Made by a program: the position numbers and the translations under genes. 64,000 nt of DNA, taken from NCBI RefSeq assembly GCF_001638985.1, contig NW_017265140.1:1116001-1180000 (forward strand), read 5' to 3'. The number at the start of each line of letters is the position of its first letter. Within the stretch, counting starts at the first letter, position 1. This document shows positions 20,642-32,223 of the stretch, piece after piece. A model generated the notes under the pieces. It was not told the DNA's origin and did no database searches. It worked only from the letters and a program-made list of their open reading frames with translations. This DNA comes from Phycomyces blakesleeanus NRRL 1555(-). Taxonomy: Eukaryota; Mucoromycota; Mucoromycetes; Mucorales; Phycomycetaceae.

Positions 20642-23600
20642 TTATTTTGGAGTAAGATCAATTGGTTCATCTCGCTGTGAATGGAGAGAGAGCATGTCAT
20701 TTCTGTGGTCATGCTTATTAAATTCTTTGAGCTTATTCCAGTAAGTATCAAAGTTCTCATCAATCTTATTTCTGGCACAACCTAAAAAATAATTCGGGAA
20801 CAGTTGGCCATTTTCTAGAGATATTACGGGAAAGGTCAACTGTTGTCCAGTGATTACTGTTAACAGGATTAAAAATCAGAAGTTGTTGTTGTTTGGTTTT
20901 GTTGTTGGGAAGGGCGAATGGAAGAGAGGTTGTTGAGGGGGTGTTGGGGCTGTCTGAGTAGACGCAGACTGGTCGTGTATATGTGTCTGCAGCTAGTTGA
21001 GCACAGTCGGATGTGTTAAACCACATACTGGCATCTGAACATACTGGGATGAAATTGGTGTTAGTGTTGGTGTTGGTGTTGCTGGTGTTGCTATAATCGA
21101 GTTGAGAGCCATGTTGAATAATTTTTTCTAGTTGGCTTGTGTCAGTGCCAAAGGTATTTGTGTACAATGTTTTGTATTTTGGCAGGGCAGCTAGCATATC
21201 TCTTTTTACAAGTGAAAACTTATTTTGATCTTTGTAGATCAAGTGGGCAAGAACCCAAAAACCACACCATCCGTCAGCAGTAGGGCTAAACCCACCCTTG
21301 ACATCATTGATTATCTCATGAGAGACAGGAAAACCGGGCTGGAATTTGACCCTCTTGCCAACAGAGGTGCGATTATCATACTGGTAATCTTCTAAGGCAG
21401 TGGCGGGTCTTTCGAACCCATTTCTTTGGGGGGCATCAACTAAAAAGCATATAAGTATAAGACGATATTTCTCTTTATGGATTCAATTACACTGTAAAAT
21501 AAGAAAGCATATTACCTAGGTCGAGAGGCTCTTGTTTTACTTGTTTTGTTTTGTTTTTGGTGGCATCGACTAAAACAAATATTAGTACTAGTATTAGATT
21601 ACTTTTAATGAATTCAATCACATTGTAAAATAATAGCGCATTTTATCTGAGTTGAGAGACTCCTTTTCAATTTGTTTTGTTTTGTTTTTGGTAGCATTGA
21701 CTAAGAGAGTTGTGTATATATAAGACAAGAGTTCTCATAAACTCAATTAAATTTTAAATTAAAAACGCATCTTACCTGAGTCGAGAGGCTCTTTTTTGAT
21801 TTTTTTAATATTTTTTTTTTGTTTTCTTATGACATTAAGGCCAGATAAACTCTTTTCAACCATCTTTGTAACTTTTTGTCAGTACATTGCCTTAATCCCG
21901 GCTTATAATTCTATTAAGATAATTAGTTTTGTCCTATGTTTAATATAAGTAAATCACAAAACTTACAGTTCCAGCCAAGACACTTGTCTTTCTCCACATT
22001 GGGTGACCAAAGTCTTTTGGCAAGTATTTAGGACGGCTGCTGCCTTTGCGTCTTCCTGGATACTTGACGTTCTCTGGTGCTTGCAGTTTGATAGGAGAAT
22101 GACCATTTTTGCTATCAAAGTCATTTACAGCTTTTTTCACTTTTTTTAAAAGATCAAAAACTTGCTGGCTGCCTTCACAAGAGTGGAATAAAGCTTTAAG
22201 CTTAATGATTTCACTCATCCACTCCTTGGGTTTTTCGATGACAGGAACTTGCATATTTGGCTGATTCCATGCCTTGTCTTCCTTTCTAGCATCAATAACC
22301 CATCTATCTGGTAGATCAGAGATTTGAAGATCCCTTTCTACTGGTAGGGTATGGTGACAAGGTAGGCCATATTGAACTTTGTTCATGCAATAGCACTCTC
22401 ATCATCTTCTGGTAAACAGAGCTCCTGGTCAAGTACAAGCAACACTCGCTTTGACACCTTTATGAAAAGTGTTGTGGGGAGAAAATAAAGCAAAATATAA
22501 TATAGACGAAAGAATTCGTGAGAACTTGTGTAGGTTGTTTATTTCAAAAGAAAAGTAAAGAATGATAAAATTCGATTGTCTTTCTACATGGAACTATCTA
22601 CTGATATTTATATGTTTTTCTAATTTGTAATTTAGTGTGTGCTTAAGTAATCTTTATCACGATGAGTCATCTTCCAGGAGTATTGTTCTTCTGGAAAGAT
22701 CCAGAAAGACCAATTGATATGATACTTCTCCAGTCAGATCAGTCCAAGAGTTTTGGTAAAGAAGAGCATTTATGCTATTGGTAATATTTTAGTATTCCGA
22801 CCCAGATACTCGGGTAATGTTTCATAATATTAGATAGTTGTAGTTGTAGTCTCTCAATTAAGTATTTATATAATAAAAGAAATATGTAGATGAAATATAA
22901 TGATGCCATATATATAATGTATATGTATTTGTATATCTCATGTCATGGTGATAATAATAAATAATCAATTATGTGTATGATGATCTGTGTATTAGATAAT
23001 ATCATAAAGGGAGATCCGTTTGACTGGAATAGCTGAGGATATTATTTTATCCTTCAGTCTTACTCTCAGATTCAGCAGTAATCAATACTCATTCACAACA
23101 AAAAGGTTTGAGAGACGTTGGTTTCGTCCAACAAGAGCATCGATCGTGTTCGTTTTTCTTATCCTTGTTGCTCGGAAATCCATCTCTAGCCTTTCAATGT
23201 ATTTGGCCACACTCTCAAAGGCCAATCCCAGAGAAGAAATAGGAGAGATGCCTCTCTTAAAAGCTTGATGAGCACTTTCTACTTGCTGAGTGGTGGTACA
23301 CCCAAAATGCATAAGCTTGCTAGTGATATACCCTGCCCACTTATCCTTGCAATTCAACCACCTTTCAGAGAAGTAGGTTGATGCCGGTGCTCTGGCCTTG
23401 CCATCATCTACTTCTAGCCCAGCACAAGCGTCGTTAAACTTTAGGAGAGCCAAGTTGAACTTTACCTTAGTTCTACTATGGATCATGCAGCTTACATGAT
23501 CTGTAAGCTCTTCTTTCTCGGCTACAGACTTCGTTTTCCCAGAGAAAGCTTTCTCCACACTGTTCAGCATATGCTAGTAGCACAAAAGCTTCTTGTTTTC

Positions 23601-24600
23601 TGGGAAAACAGTGTCAAGTGCATTCATTAAAGCAGAACACTTGTCTGTTACAAACAGAGTGGTTGATCGTGTTCTCAAAAACAAGTGCCTTGATTTGTTC
23701 CAAAAACCAAACGTAAGAACCAGTTTGCTCATTGGAGACCCAGGCAAATGCAATTGGAAAAGATTTTAAGGTTTCCCCTCCAAGGTTGTAAACACCCTCG
23801 ATGCAAATAAGAGGCATTCCCAAGTTGCTTGTTGAGTATGTTGCATCCACCACCATAACTTTGGAGAGTTTCTGGGCTCTTTCCAAAATTTTGGGGTGGC
23901 TAAACAGGATTCTCTCAAGGCACCCACTCTTATTAGTCTCATAGCAAACTTGGTAACCCTTCGACTCCATAGCTTTGCTGAGCTTTGTTCCATCATCCTG
24001 AAGAGTAGGAGCAGAAACACGAGCATATGCTGCCTTCATGTTATTAATGTCTTTAACGTACAACTTATGGCCAGGGTATGCTTCGTCATTGATTGCTTTT
24101 TGAATCTCACAAGTCTTGGTATTTGTCTTGATAAGCTTTGTTATCATGATAGAATCTTCTGTTGTAACTCTTGGGAGTCTGCACTTCAAAATAGACTCCA
24201 TACATTCATTGTCAAGGGGATGGTTGTGGAAGGCTTCGATCTCATGAGTGGCCTTCAAGAGAAAGTATCCTTTGGCTGCCTTCTTGTAGGATACCTTAAG
24301 GAGATATGGGCACCCAATCATTCCACTAGAAGGAATTTTCTTATGGTTGTTGTCATCAATCTTTCGGGTGTTTTTATAGTGACCACCCTTAGAACACTTC
24401 AAGTAAACTCAAGTTGGTTTACCATCTTTGATGACAAGTGCGAAGTTGTTGGCGAGGGCATATTCTTGCATCTTTGCAATTGCCTGCTGCATGTCATTAT
24501 AACCATTAACTGGTGGGATGGGGAGAGGTTGTTGGACAGGAAAATGTTCTTTTCCATTAAAAAAAACGGATTTCTTTATTGATAGGGTTCATATTGAAGT
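20642..24600 (-). pseudogene. MULE transposase fused to an OTU-type cysteine protease (decayed copy)
   Basis: Order along the minus strand: FAR1/WRKY-like finger (KCSKGGHYKNTRK, GCPYLLKVSYKKAAKGY, HNHPLD) at 24410-24200; DDE core with VVDATYSTSN near 23850, LFVTDKCSALMNAL near 23660 and QVESAHQAFKRG near 23290; a SWIM finger (CYCMNKVQYGLPCHH) near 22400; a basic linker; tandem short exons at 21439-21840; and an OTU domain with SPTADGWCGFWVLAHL near 21265 (catalytic Cys) and NSNHWTTVDL near 20850 (catalytic His). It is broken by a TGA near 24408, a frameshift near 23670 and a TAG in LLCY-stop-HM near 23580. The architecture equals that of the intact gene at 31224-34270. Confidence 0.8.
21439..21840 (-). 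repeat. Three tandem exon+intron units (about 130 bp each) in the MULE-OTU gene
   Basis: Exons 21700-21647 and 21569-21516 are each 54 bp and read VNATKNKTKQIEKESLNSD-like and VDATKNKTKQVKQEPLDL. A third, more diverged unit ends at 21776 and encodes KKEPLDS, and the downstream exon starting at 21439 again begins VDAP. Donor sites lie 129-131 bp apart. Exon length is a multiple of three and phases match, so the duplications preserve frame. The middle donor is AT instead of GT. Confidence 0.65.
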
Positions 24601-24925
24601 AAATTCTAGAAAGTACTTATTAACATCATGATTTCTAATTGCTAATCTGCAATGAGCAAAGTAATGTCTTTGATATCTCCGAGAAAAACATTATTCTCTA
24701 ATACATTTGATTAGTAAGTTCTTACGAGATGAGTAAATAATAGAAAAGAAGGTTTTATAATCAAATATTGAATTAAGAATTTCAGGACACACCGTTTTGC
24801 CCTGAGGGATTGGAGAGAAGATATCGGACCCTGGACAGATAGTCACAATCAATTAGTCCAGTAAAGTCAAAACGTCATCTCCCATCCTGAAAATGTCGTC
24901 TCCCTAGGATCACTGATACATGTTT

Positions 24926-27244
24926 ATACTGATGTCTTGGGTAATAAAGTTATTGTTTTTTGACATTTTAATTTTGTAAATAAAAAATCTTCTTTCTTAA
25001 ATAAATTCCAGTTATGCTTATCAATATTGTGAATGAATCAACTCTGTAAAAATTATATTGAATATTTATTTATCAATTGCACTTCATCAAGAACATATAT
25101 TAGCAAGTACGTGTTTTATAAAACTAATACAGTATGTCTTGAGTTTTATTGAAATTCTTTTAGCATCAAGTATTATTACTAGATAAGTAAAAAAACGCGC
25201 CTTTATATAAAAAGAAAGGGTGAAGTATTATCATTTAATAAGTTGGTCTTTATGTATATCACTTATTAATTAACTGGCTTGTCTTATTGATTTTATATTT
25301 ATTCAATCATAACGTTTTATTAATGTAGTCTATTACTTGCAAAGTCAATATCATTGCTAGCTTTATATAACAATTTAAATAATAATCAATATTTATATAT
25401 TTATCTTTGATTTAACTAACTCTTCCTGTCTACTTTTGTCTTTAGTCTTCATGTTGTAACTTTTGGCCTTGTTTAATGAAAGCAACTAGCACCCTCTCCG
25501 ATTTTTATTAATATATTCTTTCCAGATATTACAAAAGCTGATAGCTGCAAACAAAGTCCTTATCTTATACTTTTAAATATACTCACTTCAAAAAAAAAAC
25601 AAGCTGGTATTAACAAATACTAGTTATATATGATATTGTTTTATGACAATAATAATAATTATGTTTAGCCTATTATTTTTTTAAAGAAAATAAAACACAT
25701 TTTATTAATAGAAAAATATGAATAATTAAAAGTAAAATTTATTATTTTATTTGACAAACAGTGATTTCGAAATGCAGTAAGACTATTATGCTACTTTTTG
25801 CAAATTAAGAAAACTACCATCCTTTATGTAAAGATCTAATGTAGGATCAATTATAAATTAAATTGCTAAAAGTACAAATCGATTTGAATAGAATAATTAC
25901 AAAATGTAACTCAAAGAACAGAGTCCAGAAATGACAGAAATGAAAAAGAAGATTGGAAAAACTTTGAATACAAATATCGAGTGAGTAAAATAAAGAGAAG
26001 ACTATCAATTTCACTTGGGACAATTAAAGTTATAACAAAAAACGTACTGGGAAAAAGTAAATAGAATAAAATGAAAGAAGAGGATTTTGATTATGTCAAT
26101 CAGAACATACAATAAACATAAAAAATAACATAGCAGGTAAAAAAAAAAGAAAAACGTAAATAAGAGAAAAGAATATATAAAAAGAACGAAGACTGTGGCT
26201 TAACATTGAGAAAATGTGACTTTGGATGTGACCATGCCAACATCTTACAGTGAAAATGAGTGGTTTCATAGTGAAAATGAGTGGAAAAAGTGGCTTGGTA
26301 AAAAATACTATAAAGCTATATTTTAACTACTCTATTCAAAACTTTTGCTATAAATTATTTGTTGTCACTTTTGACTATGATAGGAACAACTAAGGTTCGA
26401 CTTTTGCCTGAAGCATTTTTTTGTATTTTTTTTTACAAAAAAAAGGAAATGTTTTGAATATTTAATGAATTGCTTTATACTATTTATTCTTTATAAATAT
26501 CTTAATGTTATGCGAAATACAATTATATGTTTTTAAAATAAAATAAAATAAAATAACAAAAGAAACATATGTTATTTATGTAAACTGACTTAAACAGTTA
26601 GATACAAATAAAACAAAATAATTTTTAATATCGTAACTTCCTGAATGAGAAATGCTATTTACTTGCTTTTGAAAAGTATAAAATAAAATATAAAGCATGC
26701 AAAATACTAATGAAACTACATAAAAACTTGACATTTTATTATCTCAAAATAAGTATATAGTTATGTGTATTATGGAATTAATTACTAATAGACTCTAATG
26801 ATATAAGCAATATATATATATTACAGAAATAAGTAAAATAAAATCTTGAAACATAAAACACGTATTTAAAATAGACAATTTTTTTTAATTCTTGATTAAA
26901 TGTAGAAAACAAGAAGTATACTTCAAACAATAAAAATCAAGCTGTTAGCTTCTCTATAATTCTATGATATTTTTACTTGTAAAAGCTATTAAAGCATTTT
27001 ACAGATTTGAAAAAAAATATTATTATTATTATTATTAAAAAAAAATTAAAAAAAAAAGAAGAAAAGAAAAAAAATGGGCGGGAGTTTGTGTTATTCTAGG
27101 GAAAAGAAACTTACCTTAGTTATCAACTTTAAATGCTAACAGATAAACTGAATAGACTTTTTACAATAATAGAGTAACTTACCATATATTGCCTCAGACT
27201 CAAATATGTTATTGTGTTATTCATCTTCATTGGCATCATCATCA
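24926..27244. other. 2.3-kb AT-rich gap, no gene seen
   Basis: Only homopolymer runs and simple repeats, for example TTATTATTATTATTA near 27022. No open frame, RNA gene or terminal repeat recognised. Confidence 0.5.
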
Positions 27245-30200
27245 TCATCGGTCATTGTCATTGTCGTTGTTGTCATCACCTTCCACAACAAAAGCAATAC
27301 TGGCTTCTCCATCATCGGAGGGGTTTATGTCTTCAACAATGAGTGAAGAAGAAGAAACGGAGGAGGAGGAAGCAAAAGGAACGGAGGAGGAGGAAGCAAA
27401 AGGAACGGAGGAGGAGGAGGCAAAAGGAACGGAGGAGGGAGAGGACAAGGATTCCAGAAGGAAACTGGTCTGAGCAAAGACTGCTCGCTCCCAAGACATA
27501 GAAAGCCGAAGCTTTCTAGCCAAAAGGAACTGCATCCCACAAAGAACCTCTTTGTCCAGAGTACCTACAGCATTGTCAAGGGCTTTTAGCCCTTGCTCTC
27601 TTAAAGTCCTTTCTTTTGTGATACGGTGTTGGAGCCAGAAGGCATCACGCTTGAAATTTTATATATTAGTTGATTTATTTTTAAAACCTTTAGCATCTTT
27701 ATATTGATTATTACCTTCAGAAGTGCAACTTCTTCTGCTCTTTTCTTTACCAAAAAGAGATGGACTTTGGGACGGATTTTTGCATCCCAGAAAATACTTT
27801 TTTTATTGATTATTGAATCAAAGATCAAAGACTCTTTTAAAAAAAACAAGTATAAAAGTAAGAATAACAGTTTAATATTTCCATTGTGAAAAGTCTAAAA
27901 ATCACTGTTATCATTGAATTCAAGGTTGAATGCTTAGACGAGGTAGGTAATTTGTTTGGCCTGTTTATTCAGGCTGGTTTGGTGTTGTTTTGCTTTTTTT
28001 GTGCCTATATATATATTTAAAAGCATTAATTCATGAAATAATCGCAATCACTTTTTCCCCTTCTTATCAATATGGCCAGATTTGTAAAGCAATGTCAAGG
28101 TATCATGATACGCTCAAACATTGGCTCTAATTGCATCTTCGAATATTTTTTTTGTAAGCTAGGAACTCGTTGTACCCTAGCTGGGCATTTTCTTCTATAT
28201 ATTTTATGAGGTTTGTATTTTCTTCATCAGGTTCTTGGAAGCCCTCAACTTCCTCCTGGATCTTTGCCTTCAACTTCTCCATTTCGTGCTTCAGCCTATT
28301 GATCTCATCTTTCACATGATTTCCGTTGGCATCATTAGCGAGCCTACAATAAAATTGCTTTTTTAATAACAAAAAACATAAGAAAAAAGCTCTAAATACA
28401 CTTACTCTCTTAGTCGGCGCAAAATTGTAAAATTTATAAGGGACAAAGCAATATTGCCTTGAACCTTACGGCCAGACTCCATCAAATCTGCAATGTCAAC
28501 ATAATTCTCTAACTTCTCTACCTTGTTAACATGCTGCTTCCATTCTCGCTCAATCACAACACAGTCGAATCCCTCCAACGCCTTCCTGGATTCTTCTATG
28601 ATGCGCTTTGCTTTGACATACTTACTCTCCAACATCAAGCCCAACTCAATCTTCTTCGTCTCATTGTGGAACTTGATGGCTCTGTACAAGACCAACTTCC
28701 GGTTTGCTTGTCCCATCTTTCTGGTCATCGTCACAAAGTGGTTAAGATATAACCAGAGACGTTCCAAACATTCACCATCTGTCAAGCCAAACTCATCTCT
28801 ATATTTAGGGTTGAGCTTAATCTGGCAGTGTTGAACATGAGCATACATATGGAAAATTGGAACTGCTAGTTTTGATTTCTCCATCAGTCTGAGAAAGTTA
28901 GCCTATGTTAAGTATTGTTACTATATGCTTATATATTTAACATGTACGTTAAAAATAACTCTGTATTTACCTTCAGTGACTTTGCCAGCTTACAGACAAC
29001 ATCATACATCACATTGATGTTGGGAGAGCTATCAGCAGACTGGCCATCACTACCTGAATCACCAAGTAGTTGATTAATTATGAAGAGAGAGTACTTAAAC
29101 CCTTCACCAGTTTCCATGTCTACCAACTTAATGACTGACTTATGGCGTGCACAGCTCGCTGCAAAAAGACCCTTAATAGGGTACTTTATGGACTTTGCCA
29201 AACTGCCAGAGCCAGCATGGAAGTTGCTGTCGAACCGACCTACCTATAAGTATAGAAAAGGCTTAGTATGTATTTAATATCTTGTCACTTTTTATTACTT
29301 ACGCCTTCTTCAGCTCTCTCCTTCTCATATGTCTTCACCACGTCGTCACCAATTCACACCTACTTGAGTTGAGCCTCTACTTGCTCCAACTCTTTGCCAA
29401 CATCACCCTCACCATCTTTCCTCCTCTCACACTTCAGGCTAAAATTGCCATCCATGGCAACATATTGACAGTCGTCAATGGCCACATTGCTGTCAACCTG
29501 ATATAAAAATACAACTTCAATACTTTGTTGCAAGTAAAATATGACATATTATTCACTTACATCTGGACAAGCAGGGCAACAGTTGGATTCCCAGAATCCA
29601 GGCAAAAGCTTCTCTACCTTGGCCTCAACAATCATTGTAAGTCTGATGAAGACATGCAGAAGATTTTGGCAATATGCCTTTGAGATCTATCTCTATTTAT
29701 TTTATTTTAACACAATATTTAAAATCGATTAGTAACACATACTGATATATAATTTTTTTTCTTACCTTAGCATCCAGATTGATCTTATTGCACAGATTGG
29801 CCAAGCCCTGGCCAGAGGTGGCAAGAACATCTCGCATGTCCCTCATAAACTCAAGAAGTCTGAAATGAATTGCATATTGGACATTGTTGAGGGAAGCAGG
29901 GAGCATACCCATCTCAACCAACTGCTCAGGAATGAACTTGTATCCGCAAAAAACAATCTCAAATGTTCCTGAGGCTGTGTACACATATAGGATGTTAATA
30001 TATTAATCTAAGGGCAGTTTTTCTTGAAAAATTAATAACGATTGCTTACAATGCAAAAAAAAACATGTAGATGTTTTTCTTAGAGAACTTTGTGCAAGAA
30101 CAAAGGAAATGAGACAAAGGAGCAATAATCTTCTTATCCAGACAGCCATCCTTGCATCTTCCAAGGTAACACAGGAAGGAATCAGCTAACTGGGGAAGCA

Positions 30201-30534
30201 AATCTACCTACTTGTTGTAGAGGCTTCTTTTCTGGGTCTGACTGGCTTCGTATGTATCGAAATCAATTTTGACGTCCAAGTCAGTCTGAGAAGCAGCAAT
30301 GTTCTTGGAAGGCGTTTCTACGGGGGCTACAGCCATGGTTCTTGCTCTCTTCTTGCGCGTATATGTATACTTTAGGCAAGGACTACTAAATTCCACCTCA
30401 GGAACAGATGGGTTTTCAGTGGGAATATAATTCAAACCACTTATTGGAACGTCTTCAGAAAAGTAATCCAGTAAGAACTGAGGTACAGCTGTTCTCTGTC
30501 TTCTTTTGATAGTATGCTTGCTTGGGTTGTACAT
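27245..30534 (-). pseudogene. KDZ (Kyakuja-Dileera-Zisupton) transposase, decayed
   Basis: A multi-exon minus-strand gene from ATG 30534. KDZ signatures in order: zinc cluster ESNCCPACPD near 29575; YVAMDGNFSLKCERR near 29440 (first catalytic Asp region); KGLFAASCARH near 29155 and MYDVVCKLAKS near 28990 (second Asp); PIFHMYAHVQHCQIKLNP, then GLTDGECLERLWLYL (28860-28740, acidic E region); a long coiled coil; and a tail with three VPFASSSS repeats ending at 27245. Damage: TAG at 30210-30208, a TAG and a TGA near 29370, a frameshift in an A-run near 28150 and a TGA for the expected Trp in NVWAYH. KDZ elements are common in fungi; this copy is inactive. Confidence 0.8.
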
Positions 30535-30860
30535 GTTTAATTTGCTTGTTAAATTCAATAAAAAAATAAAGAGTAAAGGATTATGATACTTAAAATAAGT
30601 GTGATATGTCGGGATTGGAAGTTGCCTTTGAAGCGGCTGGAAGATATCACAAGAGTAGTTTTTCAGAAGAATAAAGATAATGTTTTATTTCGATGAAGCA
30701 ATTTGTATTTATACTATCTTAAAGGGATTTTGCTAGAAGTTACCAGGTATTGGAAACTTCCAGCAAAGTGTAGTATTTCTGAGAAGGATTGAATTGGATT
30801 GGCCAGATTAGGATTCAGATTCTAGGAATGACATGCTCATGACATACTCTAAGGGCAATG

Positions 30861-31140
30861 ATATGGACATGCAAAACAAGACCAAAAGGGAGAATTAAAC
30901 GTGACGTCACTTGTAATTGGCCTTTGGGAGTGTTACTGACAAACTGAGCACTGATAAGACATGCAAAAGCAACCAAATTGAAGAATTAAACGTGACGTCA
31001 CCTATAATTGACTTTTGGGAGTGTTACCAACAAATTGGACACTGATAAGACATGCAAAAGCAAGCAAATTGAAGAATTAGACGTGACGTCACATATAATT
31101 AGTTTTGCATGTTACATGCATTTTTTTTTGGGGGGATCAG
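30861..31140 (+). repeat. Left terminal inverted repeat of MULE-OTU element 2, with three 91-bp units
   Basis: GTGACGTCAC occurs at 30901, 30992 and 31083, exactly 91 bp apart, each followed by a TTTTGGGAGTGTTAC-type block and AAGACATGCAAAAGC. The unit lies just upstream of the transposase start (31224), so it doubles as the likely promoter region. Confidence 0.8.
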
Positions 31141-31223
31141 ATAAATTACCCTCCAGATTGCCAATTAAATCACTGCCCTTTTTTACTACAACATCAGCGC
31201 ATAATTTTTTTTTGACATTTAAC

Positions 31224-32190
31224 ATGAGCAACATTAACAACATCAACAACACCAACGACTTTGTCATTGTTAGCGAGACATCGAAAAAGTACGATGCTGC
31301 CTTGACTGAGTTCAACTTAATTTTTCTTGTTGGAAGAGAATTATCTTCAGCCGTAGCTGTTCGAGAAGCTGCCAAGGCATATGGTGTCAAGCATAACATT
31401 GCTCTCACTACTGAATATGCATCAAGCTCTTGCATCAAATTGATTTGCAAGCACTCTGGCGAATATAGAGATACCAGAAAAGCCGAGAAGGTTGCTTCCA
31501 AAACATCAGTTATGGGTGAAACTCTTCCTGGATGGGAGAGAAAGCGCGAAAAAGACACGCAGAAGCATGGCTGCCCTTGCTTCATGCATGCCAACACCAA
31601 GAAGGGCGGAAAGCTCATTGTGCGCTCCCATGAGACAGAGCATAACCACTCCATCAAAGAAGACCGCAGAGCATATGCTATGCACCGCAAGCTCTTGCCT
31701 GAGGCAATGGCACTTGTGGTTAAGCATCTGGAGAACAATGACGATGTATCCACCATCTTCAACAGTTTGAAGATAAATGGATATACAAACATTGTTTGCC
31801 ATGACATTGCTAATATAAAGCAACATTTCGGAAAATCGGAAAAAGGAAAGGAGATGTTTGACTTTATCACCACTCTGCAAGATCTTGACTTCCATGTCAG
31901 GTATTCTGTTGGTAATACAGAAGACAATCAAGTGAATATGGTCTTTTTTGTGCATCAGGATGCGATCAATGAGACACAAAGAATGCCTGAGACTGTCATT
32001 ATTGATGCCACATATAAGACAAATAGTCATCGAATGACTTATGTCAACATTGTTGGTACTAGCAATGTGAGTGGAAACCCTCGTACCACTTTAAAGACGT
32101 ATCCAATTGCCGGTGCTTGGGTAGAGCATGAGACAGAAGAAAATTATCTCTGGGTGCTTAGCTGTCTCCGCAATGCAGTCTGGCCCGATG

Positions 32191-32223
<33 letters not shown>

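Larger units (their letters stand above)
15869..24915 (-). mobile_element. MULE-OTU element 1 (9.05 kb including a nested MULE)
   Basis: The element is bracketed by inverted termini: CCTAGGGGGACAACG onward at 15874 and the reverse complement CGTCGTCTCCCTAGG ending at 24908. Both include GGGAGATGACG and, further in, a TTTACTGGAC...GTGACT block. A perfect 10-bp direct repeat ATACATGTTT lies at 15859-15868 and 24916-24925; MULEs are known to make 8-11 bp target duplications. Inside, 20642-24600 encodes the decayed transposase/OTU protein and 16282-19175 is a second MULE inserted later. The motif CGTCATCTCCC also recurs internally near 16265 and 19212. Confidence 0.75.
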
